64,000 bases of DNA. Source: Malonomonas sp036526255. Its GTDB lineage: Bacteria > Desulfobacterota > Desulfuromonadia > Desulfuromonadales > Geopsychrobacteraceae. Below the pieces are notes generated by a model. It made no database searches. It was not told where the DNA came from and was given only the letters and a program-made list of their open reading frames with translations. The DNA lies in NCBI GenBank assembly GCA_036526255.1, contig DATCYW010000079.1:17445-81444 (forward strand). Direction: 5' to 3'. The position numbers and the translations under genes are program-made. Shown in pieces: positions 9,573 to 16,883 of the stretch; the stretch's first letter is position 1, and each line of letters starts with the position of its first letter.

Positions 9573-10238
9573 ATGACCAATCCTGCCGCTTTTCTTGATC
9601 AGACCCTCCTCAAGCCGGATGTGACCAAGGCCCAGATCGAAGCTCTCTGTGAAGAGGCTGTAGAGTACGGCTTTGCGGCGGTTTGTCTCCCCCCGGCGTT
9701 TGTCGGTCGCGCGGCTGATCTGTTGTATGGTTCTGAGGTCAAGCTGTGCAGCGTGGTCGGTTTTCCCTGCGGCTACTCCAGTTTGCGCCAGAAGGTGGTC
9801 GAAACAGCTGATCTGGTCGCACAAGGGGTGGTCGAGATTGACATGGTGGTGCAGATTGGCCAGCTGCTCGAGAATCGCTTCGATGCGGTAGAAGAAGAGA
9901 TCGCGCAGGTGGTTCTGGCTGCTGGGGATGCCGCCGTAAAGGTGATTATCGAATGTTGCTACCTGTCTCCGCAGTTGATGCAGTCTGCGACTGAAACGGT
10001 GGTGCGTTCCGGAGCTGCTTTTGTGAAAACCTCTACGGGTTTCGGTCCCAGTGGTGCCCGTTTGGACGATGTTCGGCTGCTGGCGAAGGTCGCCGCCGGC
10101 CGGATTGGTGTCAAGGCCGCTGGCGGGATCCGCGATCTGGAAACCTGTCAGGCGATGCTGGCCGCTGGCGCAACGCGCGTCGGCACCAGTGCCGGGGTGC
10201 AGATCGTTGAACAGTGGCAGGCTTGTTGGGGACGCTGA
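9573..10238 (+). CDS. deoC: Deoxyribose-phosphate aldolase DeoC
   Basis: Class I aldolase cleaving 2-deoxyribose-5-phosphate to acetaldehyde and glyceraldehyde-3-phosphate in deoxynucleoside breakdown. The frame is open upstream, but the family N-terminus (FLDQTLLKPDVTKAQI) points to ATG 9573, giving 221 residues. The Schiff-base lysine lies in FVKTSTGFG and the second active-site lysine in GVKAAGGIRD; the catalytic Asp is in EIDMVVQIG. It is directly followed by deoB (1-base gap), which makes its substrate, so the pair forms a nucleoside catabolic unit. Confidence 0.95.
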   Translation: MTNPAAFLDQTLLKPDVTKAQIEALCEEAVEYGFAAVCLPPAFVGRAADLLYGSEVKLCSVVGFPCGYSSLRQKVVETADLVAQGVVEIDMVVQIGQLLENRFDAVEEEIAQVVLAAGDAAVKVIIECCYLSPQLMQSATETVVRSGAAFVKTSTGFGPSGARLDDVRLLAKVAAGRIGVKAAGGIRDLETCQAMLAAGATRVGTSAGVQIVEQWQACWGR

Positions 10239-10239
10239 C

Positions 10240-11418
10240 ATGTTCAGGCGGGTTATCCTTATTGTCCTGGATGGTGTCGGTGTTGGTGCACTGTCGGACG
10301 CGGCTGATTATGGCGACGCTACCGCCGCAACATTGCCACATGTTGCGACCGCGGTCGGTGGGTTGTCTCTGCCGAACCTGCAGCACTTAGGTTTAGGGCG
10401 GATCGCTGCGATTGACGGGGTTTCTCCGGCTGCTTCGCCTCTGGGGTGCTGGGGGCGGATGGCCGAGCGTAGCCCGGGCAAGGATTCCGTCACCGGGCAC
10501 TGGGAGTTGGCTGGCGTTGTCTTGCGTCATCCATTCGCAACTTTCCCAGACGGTTTCCCTGCAGAGATTATTGAAGCCTTTACTGCTGCCACCGGTTTGC
10601 AGCCGCTTGGCAATATTGCCGCCAGTGGAACCGATATCCTGCGTTTGTTGGGTGAGCAGCATCTGCAGACTGGCCGGCCGATAGTCTATACCAGCAGTGA
10701 TTCGGTATTTCAGATTGCCGCCCACGAATCAGTTATTCCTCCAGAAGATCTTTATGTTATCTGCCGGCAGGCTAAAGCCGTCCTGCAATCCCATAATGTC
10801 TGCCGGGTGATCGCCCGCCCATTTAGCGGGACTTCAGCGGAGAATTTCAGACGAACCGCACAGCGGCGGGATTTTTCGCAGAGCCCCCCAGAAAAGATCC
10901 TGCTCGAACGGCTGAGTGAGAGCGGTTTACCGGTTTACGGTGTCGGAAAGATAAAAGATCTTTACGCTGGCCGTGGTTTGACCGGATCAGTTTCATCCAA
11001 GCATAACAGTGACGGGATGGTGAAGACTCTGGCAGCGTTAGAGGAAATAAATGCCGGGCTGATCATGACCAACCTGATTGATTTTGATATGCTCTATGGG
11101 CACCGTCGCGATGCCGAAGGTTTTGCTGCCGCGTTAGAGGCGTTTGACAGCTGGTTGCCGCAACTTTATGCGTGCATGCGAAGTGATGATCTGCTTTTAA
11201 TCAGTGCCGATCACGGCTGTGACCCAACTATGCCGGGGACCGATCATACGCGTGAATACGTTCCGCTGTTGGCGTGGTCACCGTCGCTTGCAACTGGAAT
11301 GGAGTTGGGGCTGCGGAGCTGTTTTGCTGATGTCGCCGCGACAATCGCAGAAAACTTTTCATTGTCTTGTGAAAATGGCAAAAGTTTTTTATCGCAGCTG
11401 CAAGTGGCTTCGACGTGA
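10240..11418 (+). CDS. deoB: Phosphopentomutase DeoB
   Basis: Mn-dependent alkaline-phosphatase-superfamily mutase interconverting (deoxy)ribose-1-phosphate and -5-phosphate, which feeds DeoC. I start at ATG 10240 (392 residues, normal for DeoB), one base after the deoC stop; the longer frame upstream overlaps deoC entirely. Metal-binding and nucleophile motifs are visible: VLDGVGVGALSDA at the N-terminus, GKDSVTGHWE with the phospho-Thr, SADHGCDPTMPGTDHTRE near the C-terminus and TNLIDFDMLYGHRRD. It is probably the end of the argJ-deoC-deoB transcript. Confidence 0.95.
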   Translation: MFRRVILIVLDGVGVGALSDAADYGDATAATLPHVATAVGGLSLPNLQHLGLGRIAAIDGVSPAASPLGCWGRMAERSPGKDSVTGHWELAGVVLRHPFATFPDGFPAEIIEAFTAATGLQPLGNIAASGTDILRLLGEQHLQTGRPIVYTSSDSVFQIAAHESVIPPEDLYVICRQAKAVLQSHNVCRVIARPFSGTSAENFRRTAQRRDFSQSPPEKILLERLSESGLPVYGVGKIKDLYAGRGLTGSVSSKHNSDGMVKTLAALEEINAGLIMTNLIDFDMLYGHRRDAEGFAAALEAFDSWLPQLYACMRSDDLLLISADHGCDPTMPGTDHTREYVPLLAWSPSLATGMELGLRSCFADVAATIAENFSLSCENGKSFLSQLQVAST

Positions 11419-11454
11419 TGCTGTAGGGTTGGTATTGAAGGTGAGGGAGTGATG

Positions 11455-11838
11455 ATGAACAAAATTATTCTATTTCTCCTTATTGGTAGTTGCTGGATCT
11501 CGGTTGCGTTTGCGGCGGAACTGGTGGTCGCCGAATCCGCGATTACTACAGCGATAGAAAATCAGCAGCCCGTTGATCAGGTTGGCAGCTATCCAGCAGA
11601 TTTCGGTAAGCTTTTCTGTTATACTCGGATTCTCGGCGCAACGACAGAAACTTCAATTACCCATGTCTGGTATTTTCGTGATCATGTCATGGCGGAGGTG
11701 GTCTTGCCGGTCGTTTCGGAAAACTGGCGAACCTATTCGTCAAAGCGTTTCTTGCCGCAATGGGCTGGGCAGTGGCGAGTCAAAGTCATTGATACTGATG
11801 GGAACGAGCTCGCAGACATTCCCTTCCTGCTCGAGTAA
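11455..11838 (+). CDS. DUF2914-domain exported protein
   Basis: About 127 residues with a signal peptide (residues 1-20, cleaved near FAAEL) and one DUF2914 domain. The typical pieces are FCYTRILGA, THVWYFRD, YSSKRFLPQWAGQWRVKV and a final D-x-D-G turn. The function of the domain is unknown; it is common in delta-proteobacterial exported proteins. GTG 11449, ATG 11452 and ATG 11455 are all possible starts, and the GAGGGAG ending at 11449 best fits ATG 11455. A perfect bidirectional terminator follows, shared with the convergent mucR-like gene. Confidence 0.75.
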   Translation: MNKIILFLLIGSCWISVAFAAELVVAESAITTAIENQQPVDQVGSYPADFGKLFCYTRILGATTETSITHVWYFRDHVMAEVVLPVVSENWRTYSSKRFLPQWAGQWRVKVIDTDGNELADIPFLLE

Positions 11839-11839
11839 A

Positions 11840-11882
11840 AACTAAAAAAGGCGACTGCTGATCAGTCGCCTTTTTTAGTTTT
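11840..11882. terminator. Bidirectional Rho-independent terminator
   Basis: A perfect palindrome with GC core GCGACTG (11851-11857) and CAGTCGC (11863-11869) is flanked by A-run and T-run arms. It works in both directions between the DUF2914 gene and the convergent MucR-like gene. Confidence 0.93.
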
Positions 11883-11896
11883 ATTGATTTTTCCGT

Positions 11897-12322
11897 TTAT
11901 TTCTTTTTACCGCGAGCGGCACGCGCTTTTGCTAGATTGTCGGCAAGTCCACGATCAACGGCCATCTGGCGGCGGCTTTCGGAGTAATTTTTTGATGCCA
12001 ATGACTGGCTGCGGGGAATGTCGAACTGTTTGCGGTACTCTGACGCGGTCATTTCATGTGAAGTTTTCAGGTGGCGGGAGAGGGTTTTAAATCCTTTTCC
12101 GCAGATCATGCAGATGATTTTATCTTTACCGAAGGCTTTTTTTCTGGAAATTGCCGGTGTTTCTTCGGCAACTTCTTCACTTGCTACAATGTCGCCTTTT
12201 TCCAGTGCAGAAAGTGCAGAGTGAACCTCTTTCAGTTCTGTGATTAACTCATCTTTTGACATTGGGGTGGTTGAAGCGTGGGCAGCAATAATTTCTGCAG
12301 CCATTTCCATGATAGTTGCCAT
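11897..12322 (-). CDS. MucR/Ros-family zinc-finger transcriptional regulator
   Basis: 141 residues. The core (about 70-125) carries the prokaryotic C2H2 zinc finger CMICGKGFKTLSRHLKTSH and the following EYRKQF segment, characteristic of Ros/MucR regulators that bind AT-rich DNA and often repress exopolysaccharide or motility genes and themselves. A basic C-terminal tail (ARAARGKKK) may add DNA contacts. The gene is monocistronic, convergent with the DUF2914 gene and divergent from dgt. An AT-rich 245-base upstream region with an inverted repeat (12383-12421) is a plausible autoregulatory operator. Confidence 0.9.
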   Translation of the reverse strand: MATIMEMAAEIIAAHASTTPMSKDELITELKEVHSALSALEKGDIVASEEVAEETPAISRKKAFGKDKIICMICGKGFKTLSRHLKTSHEMTASEYRKQFDIPRSQSLASKNYSESRRQMAVDRGLADNLAKARAARGKKK

Positions 12323-12382
12323 CTGTGATTTCCTCCGTTAGGGTTGTTTTGTTCTTTTTAACGTAAAGTTTTATCCCCCCGA

Positions 12383-12421
12383 TTGTCTCGTCAGTATTAT
12401 TAGACGAAAAAAGTGAGACAA
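12383..12421. promoter_or_regulatory. Inverted repeat upstream of the mucR-like gene (candidate operator)
   Basis: TTGTCTC (12383-12389) and GAGACAA (12415-12421) form arms around an inner GTC/GAC pair (12390-12392, 12403-12405), 60-100 bases upstream of the MucR-like start. The arms are perfect. Function is inferred only from position. Confidence 0.4.
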
Positions 12422-12567
12422 CGCAAGAGCTAAAAATATATTAAAACATAAAAAATGTGTATTTCTATCACTATTGCACTTTTAGTAATCTAGCAGAATG
12501 TTCTTCAGTTAATTGTGAAGATTTTTTTTTAAAGTAACGACTATTGAAGAGATGTATGAGGAAAAGA

Positions 12568-13608
12568 ATGGATATCAGAAAAATTACTGAAGGGCATGAA
12601 GAAAAATTTCTTTCGTCGGGGGCTTGCCAGAGTCGGCGAACTCTAGGCCGTAAATTCGCTGGTCAAGAATGTTCTATCCGAACTGTTTTTCAGCATGATC
12701 GTGATCGAATCTTGCATTGCAAAGCTTTTCGGCGCTTGAAATACAAAACCCAGGTTTTTCTTTCTCCGGAAGGGGATCATTATCGAACCCGCCTCACGCA
12801 CACGCTTGAAGTTTCTCAGGTTGCTAGAACTGTCGCGCGTGCCTTGCGTCTGAATGAAGATCTCACTGAAGCGATCGCATTGGGTCATGATTTGGGTCAT
12901 ACGCCTTTTGGTCATGCCGGCGAGCGGGTGCTTGATGAGCTTTTACCCGGTGGTTTTCACCATGTACGCCAGAGTTTGCGGGTTGTGGATATTCTGGAGA
13001 AGGATGGCCGCGGCCTGAACCTTACCTTTGAGGTTCGCGATGGAATTATTAAGCACTCAAAAGGGCGGGGCGGTCTGCTGACCCCGGATGCCGATTCGCG
13101 AGCAAAGACTCTCGAAGGGCAGGTGGTTCGTTTGGCGGATATTATTGCCTATCTGAGTCACGATCTAGATGATGCTATTCGCGGCGGAGTTATTCGCCAG
13201 GCAGATATTCCAACGCAGATTTCCGCCGTTGTCGGCCTTAGGCACTCAGCGCGCATTGATCGGATGGTACGCGATCTGATCGCAAGTTCTCTTGCGACGG
13301 ATGTTCTGGAAATTAGAATTTCTGCAGAAATGGATGCGGCAGTTCGGGCTCTGCGTCACTGGTTGTTCGAAAATGTCTATCAATCGGATCTTGTGCACCA
13401 GGATTTTATTAAGGCTTCTCGAGTGTTGCGTGAGCTTTATCTTTGCTTTGTCGACAATGAAGAATTATTTCTGCAGCATGGCGGTCGTCGCTTTCAAGGT
13501 GATGCTCTTGAAGTGTCGGTGGCTGACTTTATTGCCGGAATGACAGACCGTTTTGCACTGACCCTGTTTAATCGACTGTTTATGCCGCAGCCCTGGCGCA
13601 ACATCTGA
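12568..13608 (+). CDS. dgt: dGTPase-like deoxynucleoside triphosphate triphosphohydrolase
   Basis: HD-domain enzyme hydrolysing dNTPs to deoxynucleoside and triphosphate, controlling dNTP pools. I start at ATG 12568 (346 residues) with GAGGA five bases upstream; the TTG at 12544 would add eight residues without a ribosome site. Motifs are RTRLTHTLEVSQVAR (H of HD), ALGHDLGHTPFGHAGE (HD core and substrate gate) and a later ADIIAYLSHDLDDA (second metal Asp). The length corresponds to the shorter bacterial Dgt-like proteins. It is the first gene after a T-rich 245-base intergenic region and precedes a chemotaxis-like pair. Confidence 0.93.
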   Translation: MDIRKITEGHEEKFLSSGACQSRRTLGRKFAGQECSIRTVFQHDRDRILHCKAFRRLKYKTQVFLSPEGDHYRTRLTHTLEVSQVARTVARALRLNEDLTEAIALGHDLGHTPFGHAGERVLDELLPGGFHHVRQSLRVVDILEKDGRGLNLTFEVRDGIIKHSKGRGGLLTPDADSRAKTLEGQVVRLADIIAYLSHDLDDAIRGGVIRQADIPTQISAVVGLRHSARIDRMVRDLIASSLATDVLEIRISAEMDAAVRALRHWLFENVYQSDLVHQDFIKASRVLRELYLCFVDNEELFLQHGGRRFQGDALEVSVADFIAGMTDRFALTLFNRLFMPQPWRNI

Positions 13609-13643
13609 TGTGTTGTAATTTATTGGAATTTCCTATGGAAAGC

Positions 13644-13672
13644 TTGACAGTCTATACCCGTCATGCTAATTT
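13644..13672 (+). promoter_or_regulatory. Candidate sigma-70 promoter for the CheW-like operon
   Basis: A perfect -35 TTGACA (13644-13649) is 17 bases from a weak -10 TAATTT (13667-13672), about 50 bases upstream of the first CheW-like gene. Confidence 0.45.
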
Positions 13673-13723
13673 TTATCGCGGTTTCTATTGGATAATCAGG
13701 AGGTTCCATCGTTAAGGGATGGC

Positions 13724-14176
13724 ATGACTCAGGCCGTTGCAAGAAAGCTGATCTTTCGATTGGGCGGGGTTGCGTTCTCGCTGGATCTCTCTTTCATCGT
13801 TGAAATCTGCGAACCGGACACTGCTCTTCTTGATACCTCTTGTGCCGATACCGATGCTGGAATTGTCGGATCGCTGAGCTTCAGGAATACCAAGGTGCCT
13901 GCCATAGACCCGGCGCTAGTTTTCGATCTTCCCGCGTCGATTCCGTATTCTGCTAAAACAGCGCTTCTCTTGAACAGTTCGGAAGGGAACTGGGCGTTGT
14001 TGGTCGATCGGGTCGGTGAAATCAGTCAGGCGGACAAGTTCAAACCGCTGGTAATCCCGCCGCTGTTGCGCGGGACGATCGGTGGTTCTTATTCGCAGGT
14101 TGAATTGTTTGACCGCGAACCGGTTGTGTGCTTTGAGCCGGAGTGTTTTTACGGTGCCACCGGACTTGCCATATGA
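13724..14176 (+). CDS. CheW-like coupling protein (first of a pair)
   Basis: About 150 residues forming one CheW-like beta-barrel domain: KLIFRLGGVAFSLDLSFIVEI at the start, a VPAIDPALVF segment, a LLVDRVGEI strand and a C-terminal VELFDREPV. These small adaptors couple receptors to CheA-like kinases or dock on response regulators. The start is uncertain: ATG 13724 has AAGGGA five bases upstream, while TTG 13688 would give 162 residues. The gene overlaps the next CheW-like gene by ATGA. The pair plus the receiver protein downstream looks like a small chemosensory-type module without receptor or CheA in this window. Confidence 0.75.
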   Translation: MTQAVARKLIFRLGGVAFSLDLSFIVEICEPDTALLDTSCADTDAGIVGSLSFRNTKVPAIDPALVFDLPASIPYSAKTALLLNSSEGNWALLVDRVGEISQADKFKPLVIPPLLRGTIGGSYSQVELFDREPVVCFEPECFYGATGLAI

Positions 14177-14586
14177 GTCGTTTCGGATTGTTTCGTGCTC
14201 ATGCCATTGCTTACGCTATCCCATTGCCGCGTTTGCTTAAAGTGTTGTCCGGCGAGCGCTGCTATCCGCTGCCGCGGTTGCCGAGGACTGTTACAGGAGT
14301 GGTCGTCTGGGATGAGCAGTTGATCCCACAACTCGACCTGGACCGCTTGCTGGGCTGTTCAGTAGAAGTCGTCGGACAGGCAGTTTATCAGGTGCTGGTG
14401 GCTTCTGAATGTGGCATACTGGCGCTGTCGGCAGATCAGACCTGTGGCATTGTCGCTGGCGAATCCGGCGAACTGGTGACGGTAACAGACAAAGCAAATC
14501 CTGGAATTACCGGAGATTTTCATTTTCAGGGAGCCGTATTCCATATTCTCGACATAGATAGTTTGGCAATCGATTTGACCCAGTAA
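14173..14586 (+). CDS. CheW-like protein (second of a pair)
   Basis: 137 residues starting at ATG 14173, whose ATGA overlaps the previous stop and implies translational coupling. The sequence is a divergent CheW-like domain (AIAYAIPLPRLLKVLSG, GVVVWDEQLIPQLDLDRLLG, CGILALSADQTCGIV, FHILDIDSL). The two neighbouring CheW-like proteins are not obvious duplicates of each other; they may form a heterodimeric adaptor or bind different partners. A receiver-domain gene follows 43 bases later. Confidence 0.75.
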   Translation: MSRFGLFRAHAIAYAIPLPRLLKVLSGERCYPLPRLPRTVTGVVVWDEQLIPQLDLDRLLGCSVEVVGQAVYQVLVASECGILALSADQTCGIVAGESGELVTVTDKANPGITGDFHFQGAVFHILDIDSLAIDLTQ

Positions 14587-14629
14587 TCCTGGTGAATAGA
14601 GCCTTCTACAGGCCTGCGAGGAGATATCA

Positions 14630-16750
14630 ATGACGAAAAAACTGCTGCTGGCCGATGACAGTATTACGATACAGAAAGTCATCGGTATAATCTTCGAAAC
14701 AGAAGACTACCAGCTTCTGGTAACCGATAACGGTGATGATGCATTTACCAAGGCGCTCGAGGAATTTCCTGACCTGGTGATTGCCGATATTTCCATGCCC
14801 GGAAAGGATGGTTTTGAGCTCTGTCAGGCGATCAAGTCAGACCCACGACTCTCAGCCACGTCGGTCATGTTGCTGCCAGGCACCTTTGATCATTTTGATG
14901 AGCAGCGGGCGCAAAGCGTCGGTGCCGACGGCTGGTTGACCAAGCCCTTTGAGTCGCAGGCTCTGCTTAACAAGGTTGCACAACTGCTGGAGACTGAACC
15001 GGTTCGTGTCGCTGGGGCGGCTTCTGCGCCAGCTTTTGCTGCTGTTGAAGCTGTTGAGGAGCCGACTGCTGATTTTGCCCTGCCGGCATACGATGAAGGC
15101 TTGGACGCAGCTGCCGCTGCTCCAGTCGTAGACGAAGCAGTGCTGGGGCTGGATGAGATTGATGTGGATGACGCAGCAGCGCAGCCAGAAGAGTCCGCCG
15201 ATGACATATGGGATGCGATTTCCTTTGAAGAAGATGATCTGTCGCCAGCGGTTGAAGAGGCGGTAAGGCCTTCTTTTGTTGCTGCTGAAGAAGTGCCAAC
15301 TGACGCCGAAGAGGTTGTTGAGACCTTTGTGTCTGAAGATACTTATCAGGCCGTGACCGCGGCACCTGTAGAGTCAGAACCTGCTTTTGGTTTCGCTGAC
15401 GAAGATTCATCTGCAGCGTCGGATGAAACTGTTAGCGACGAAGCAGCGTTCAGTGCGAAGGATTCCAGGGTAACAGAGGAGCCCATGGAGCTCGAGCCTG
15501 CTGAATTGGAACCACTGGAGCTTGAGGCTGCTGAGCTGGGGCCTGCTGAATTGGAACCACTGGAGCTTGAGGCTGCTGAGCTGGAGCCTGCTGAATTGGA
15601 ACCACTGGAGCTTGAGGCTGCTGAGCTGGAGCCTGTTGAGTTGGAACCACTGGAGCTTGAATCTGCTGAATCTGCAGAGTCATATTCGCTTCCAGGTGAC
15701 AGCGTCAAAGAATCGTATGGATTGCAGGATGAAGTGATGGAGGCACCGTCCTTTGCCGCGTCTGATGTTGGTTTTGAGGAGCTTGAGCCTCTCCATCTGT
15801 CTGACGAAACGGCTGATGTCGAAGAATTGGCCGTTGAAGAACCGCTAGCGACAGAGATGGCGACTTCGGATATGCCGATGTTCGCTGCCAGCGAAGCTGC
15901 TGCAGAAGAAACTTCTTTTGTGTTGGAGGAAGGCGACGAAGAAGAGATTCTCGATCTGGCGGATGAAGATATTCTTGATGAGGAACCTCTGATAGAGGAT
16001 GATCGTGCTGAGGTTTCAGGGCTGTATGACGTCGCCACTGATGGTGTTACTGAACAAGCGCCATACGAAGTGGAAACCAGTGTTGATGAGCCCGAGCTGC
16101 TGAACGAGGCGGTAGGTGCCGGGGAGCCTGATCTTCTTGATGGCGAAGACGCAATTGCTGACGAGCCGGAATCTCTTGAAGTCGATGGATTTGTTGCAGC
16201 GGAACCTGAGTTGGTCGAGCTCGAAGACGAGGTTGTCGCCGATCAAGGCTTCAGTGCCCAAGAGGAGCCGTTTGCCGAAGAGGCCGCAGCACCATCGACT
16301 GAATTGGAAACATCTGAAGAGGTTGCGGAGTTCTCTGCCGAGCCGTTTGAGGAGCAGTTTTCAGCTGATGATGGAGTGGCCTCACAAGATGCGCTGGCTG
16401 CATCGGATGTTGAAGAGGATGACGGCTTTTATTTTGATGCGTCAGAAACCGAAGAGTCGGCAGTCGCAGACGTGTCGACCGAGGTTGCCGCTGAAGTTGG
16501 TGGTGTATCGGTCGCAGCGGCCGTAGCGGCAGCAAGTTTGTCGCCGGAGGCAGAGATTGAGCAGGTCGAGCAGCAGCTGCGACAGCTTTCAGAGGAAGAT
16601 CTAAGAGAGGTCGTCGCCAGGGTCGCCGGACCGATTATCGAAAAGCTGGCCAGCGAGATGTTGCAGCAGATCGCCTGGGAGGTCGTTCCTGATCTGGCAG
16701 AAACGATGATCCGCGAAGAGATCCGTAAGATCAAGCACGCCGACGCATAG
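14630..16750 (+). CDS. Response regulator with long acidic repeat tail and conserved C-terminal domain
   Basis: 706 residues. A receiver domain (about 1-122) has LLADDS, the phospho-acceptor in VIADISMPG and the lysine in LTKPFE. Residues about 130-640 are low-complexity and strongly acidic (Glu/Asp/Ala/Ser/Val), including four 15-residue tandem repeats of the form PAELEPLELEAAELE. The last 70 residues are ordered again (EQVEQQLRQLSEEDLREVV and AWEVVPDLAETMIREEIRK), a conserved C-terminal helix block seen in some delta-proteobacterial response regulators and motility proteins. No DNA-binding or enzymatic domain is present. It may act as a flexible scaffold whose ends are a phospho-switch and a partner-binding helix, perhaps with the CheW-like proteins upstream (inference). 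A GAGGAGATATC ribosome region precedes the start. Confidence 0.8.
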   Translation: MTKKLLLADDSITIQKVIGIIFETEDYQLLVTDNGDDAFTKALEEFPDLVIADISMPGKDGFELCQAIKSDPRLSATSVMLLPGTFDHFDEQRAQSVGADGWLTKPFESQALLNKVAQLLETEPVRVAGAASAPAFAAVEAVEEPTADFALPAYDEGLDAAAAAPVVDEAVLGLDEIDVDDAAAQPEESADDIWDAISFEEDDLSPAVEEAVRPSFVAAEEVPTDAEEVVETFVSEDTYQAVTAAPVESEPAFGFADEDSSAASDETVSDEAAFSAKDSRVTEEPMELEPAELEPLELEAAELGPAELEPLELEAAELEPAELEPLELEAAELEPVELEPLELESAESAESYSLPGDSVKESYGLQDEVMEAPSFAASDVGFEELEPLHLSDETADVEELAVEEPLATEMATSDMPMFAASEAAAEETSFVLEEGDEEEILDLADEDILDEEPLIEDDRAEVSGLYDVATDGVTEQAPYEVETSVDEPELLNEAVGAGEPDLLDGEDAIADEPESLEVDGFVAAEPELVELEDEVVADQGFSAQEEPFAEEAAAPSTELETSEEVAEFSAEPFEEQFSADDGVASQDALAASDVEEDDGFYFDASETEESAVADVSTEVAAEVGGVSVAAAVAAASLSPEAEIEQVEQQLRQLSEEDLREVVARVAGPIIEKLASEMLQQIAWEVVPDLAETMIREEIRKIKHADA
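15496..15665 (+). repeat. 45-bp in-frame tandem repeat, about four units
   Basis: Near-identical units start at 15496, 15541, 15586 and 15631, encoding Pro-Ala-Glu-Leu-Glu-Pro-Leu-Glu repeats within the response regulator's acidic tail. The high nucleotide identity suggests recent expansion by slippage or recombination. Confidence 0.9.
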
Positions 16751-16776
16751 ATAGAATCCATCAGTTTACTTCTTCT

Positions 16777-16825
16777 AAAGGGGGGAGGTAGGGAGGTCTT
16801 GACTTCCTCGCCTCCCCCCTTTATT
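16777..16825 (+). terminator. Rho-independent terminator upstream of valS
   Basis: AAAGGGGGGAGG (16777-16788) pairs with CCTCCCCCCTTT (16811-16822), with a second internal arm, just after the response regulator gene. Confidence 0.85.
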
Positions 16826-16883
16826 GTCCCCCGGATACCTGTTATTACGTCCATAAAATTGATCGATAAAGGACCCGTCTGTC

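Noticed and set aside
15496..15665. Possible CRISPR array
   Set aside because: The 45-base units are directly adjacent without unique spacers and stay in frame within a protein.
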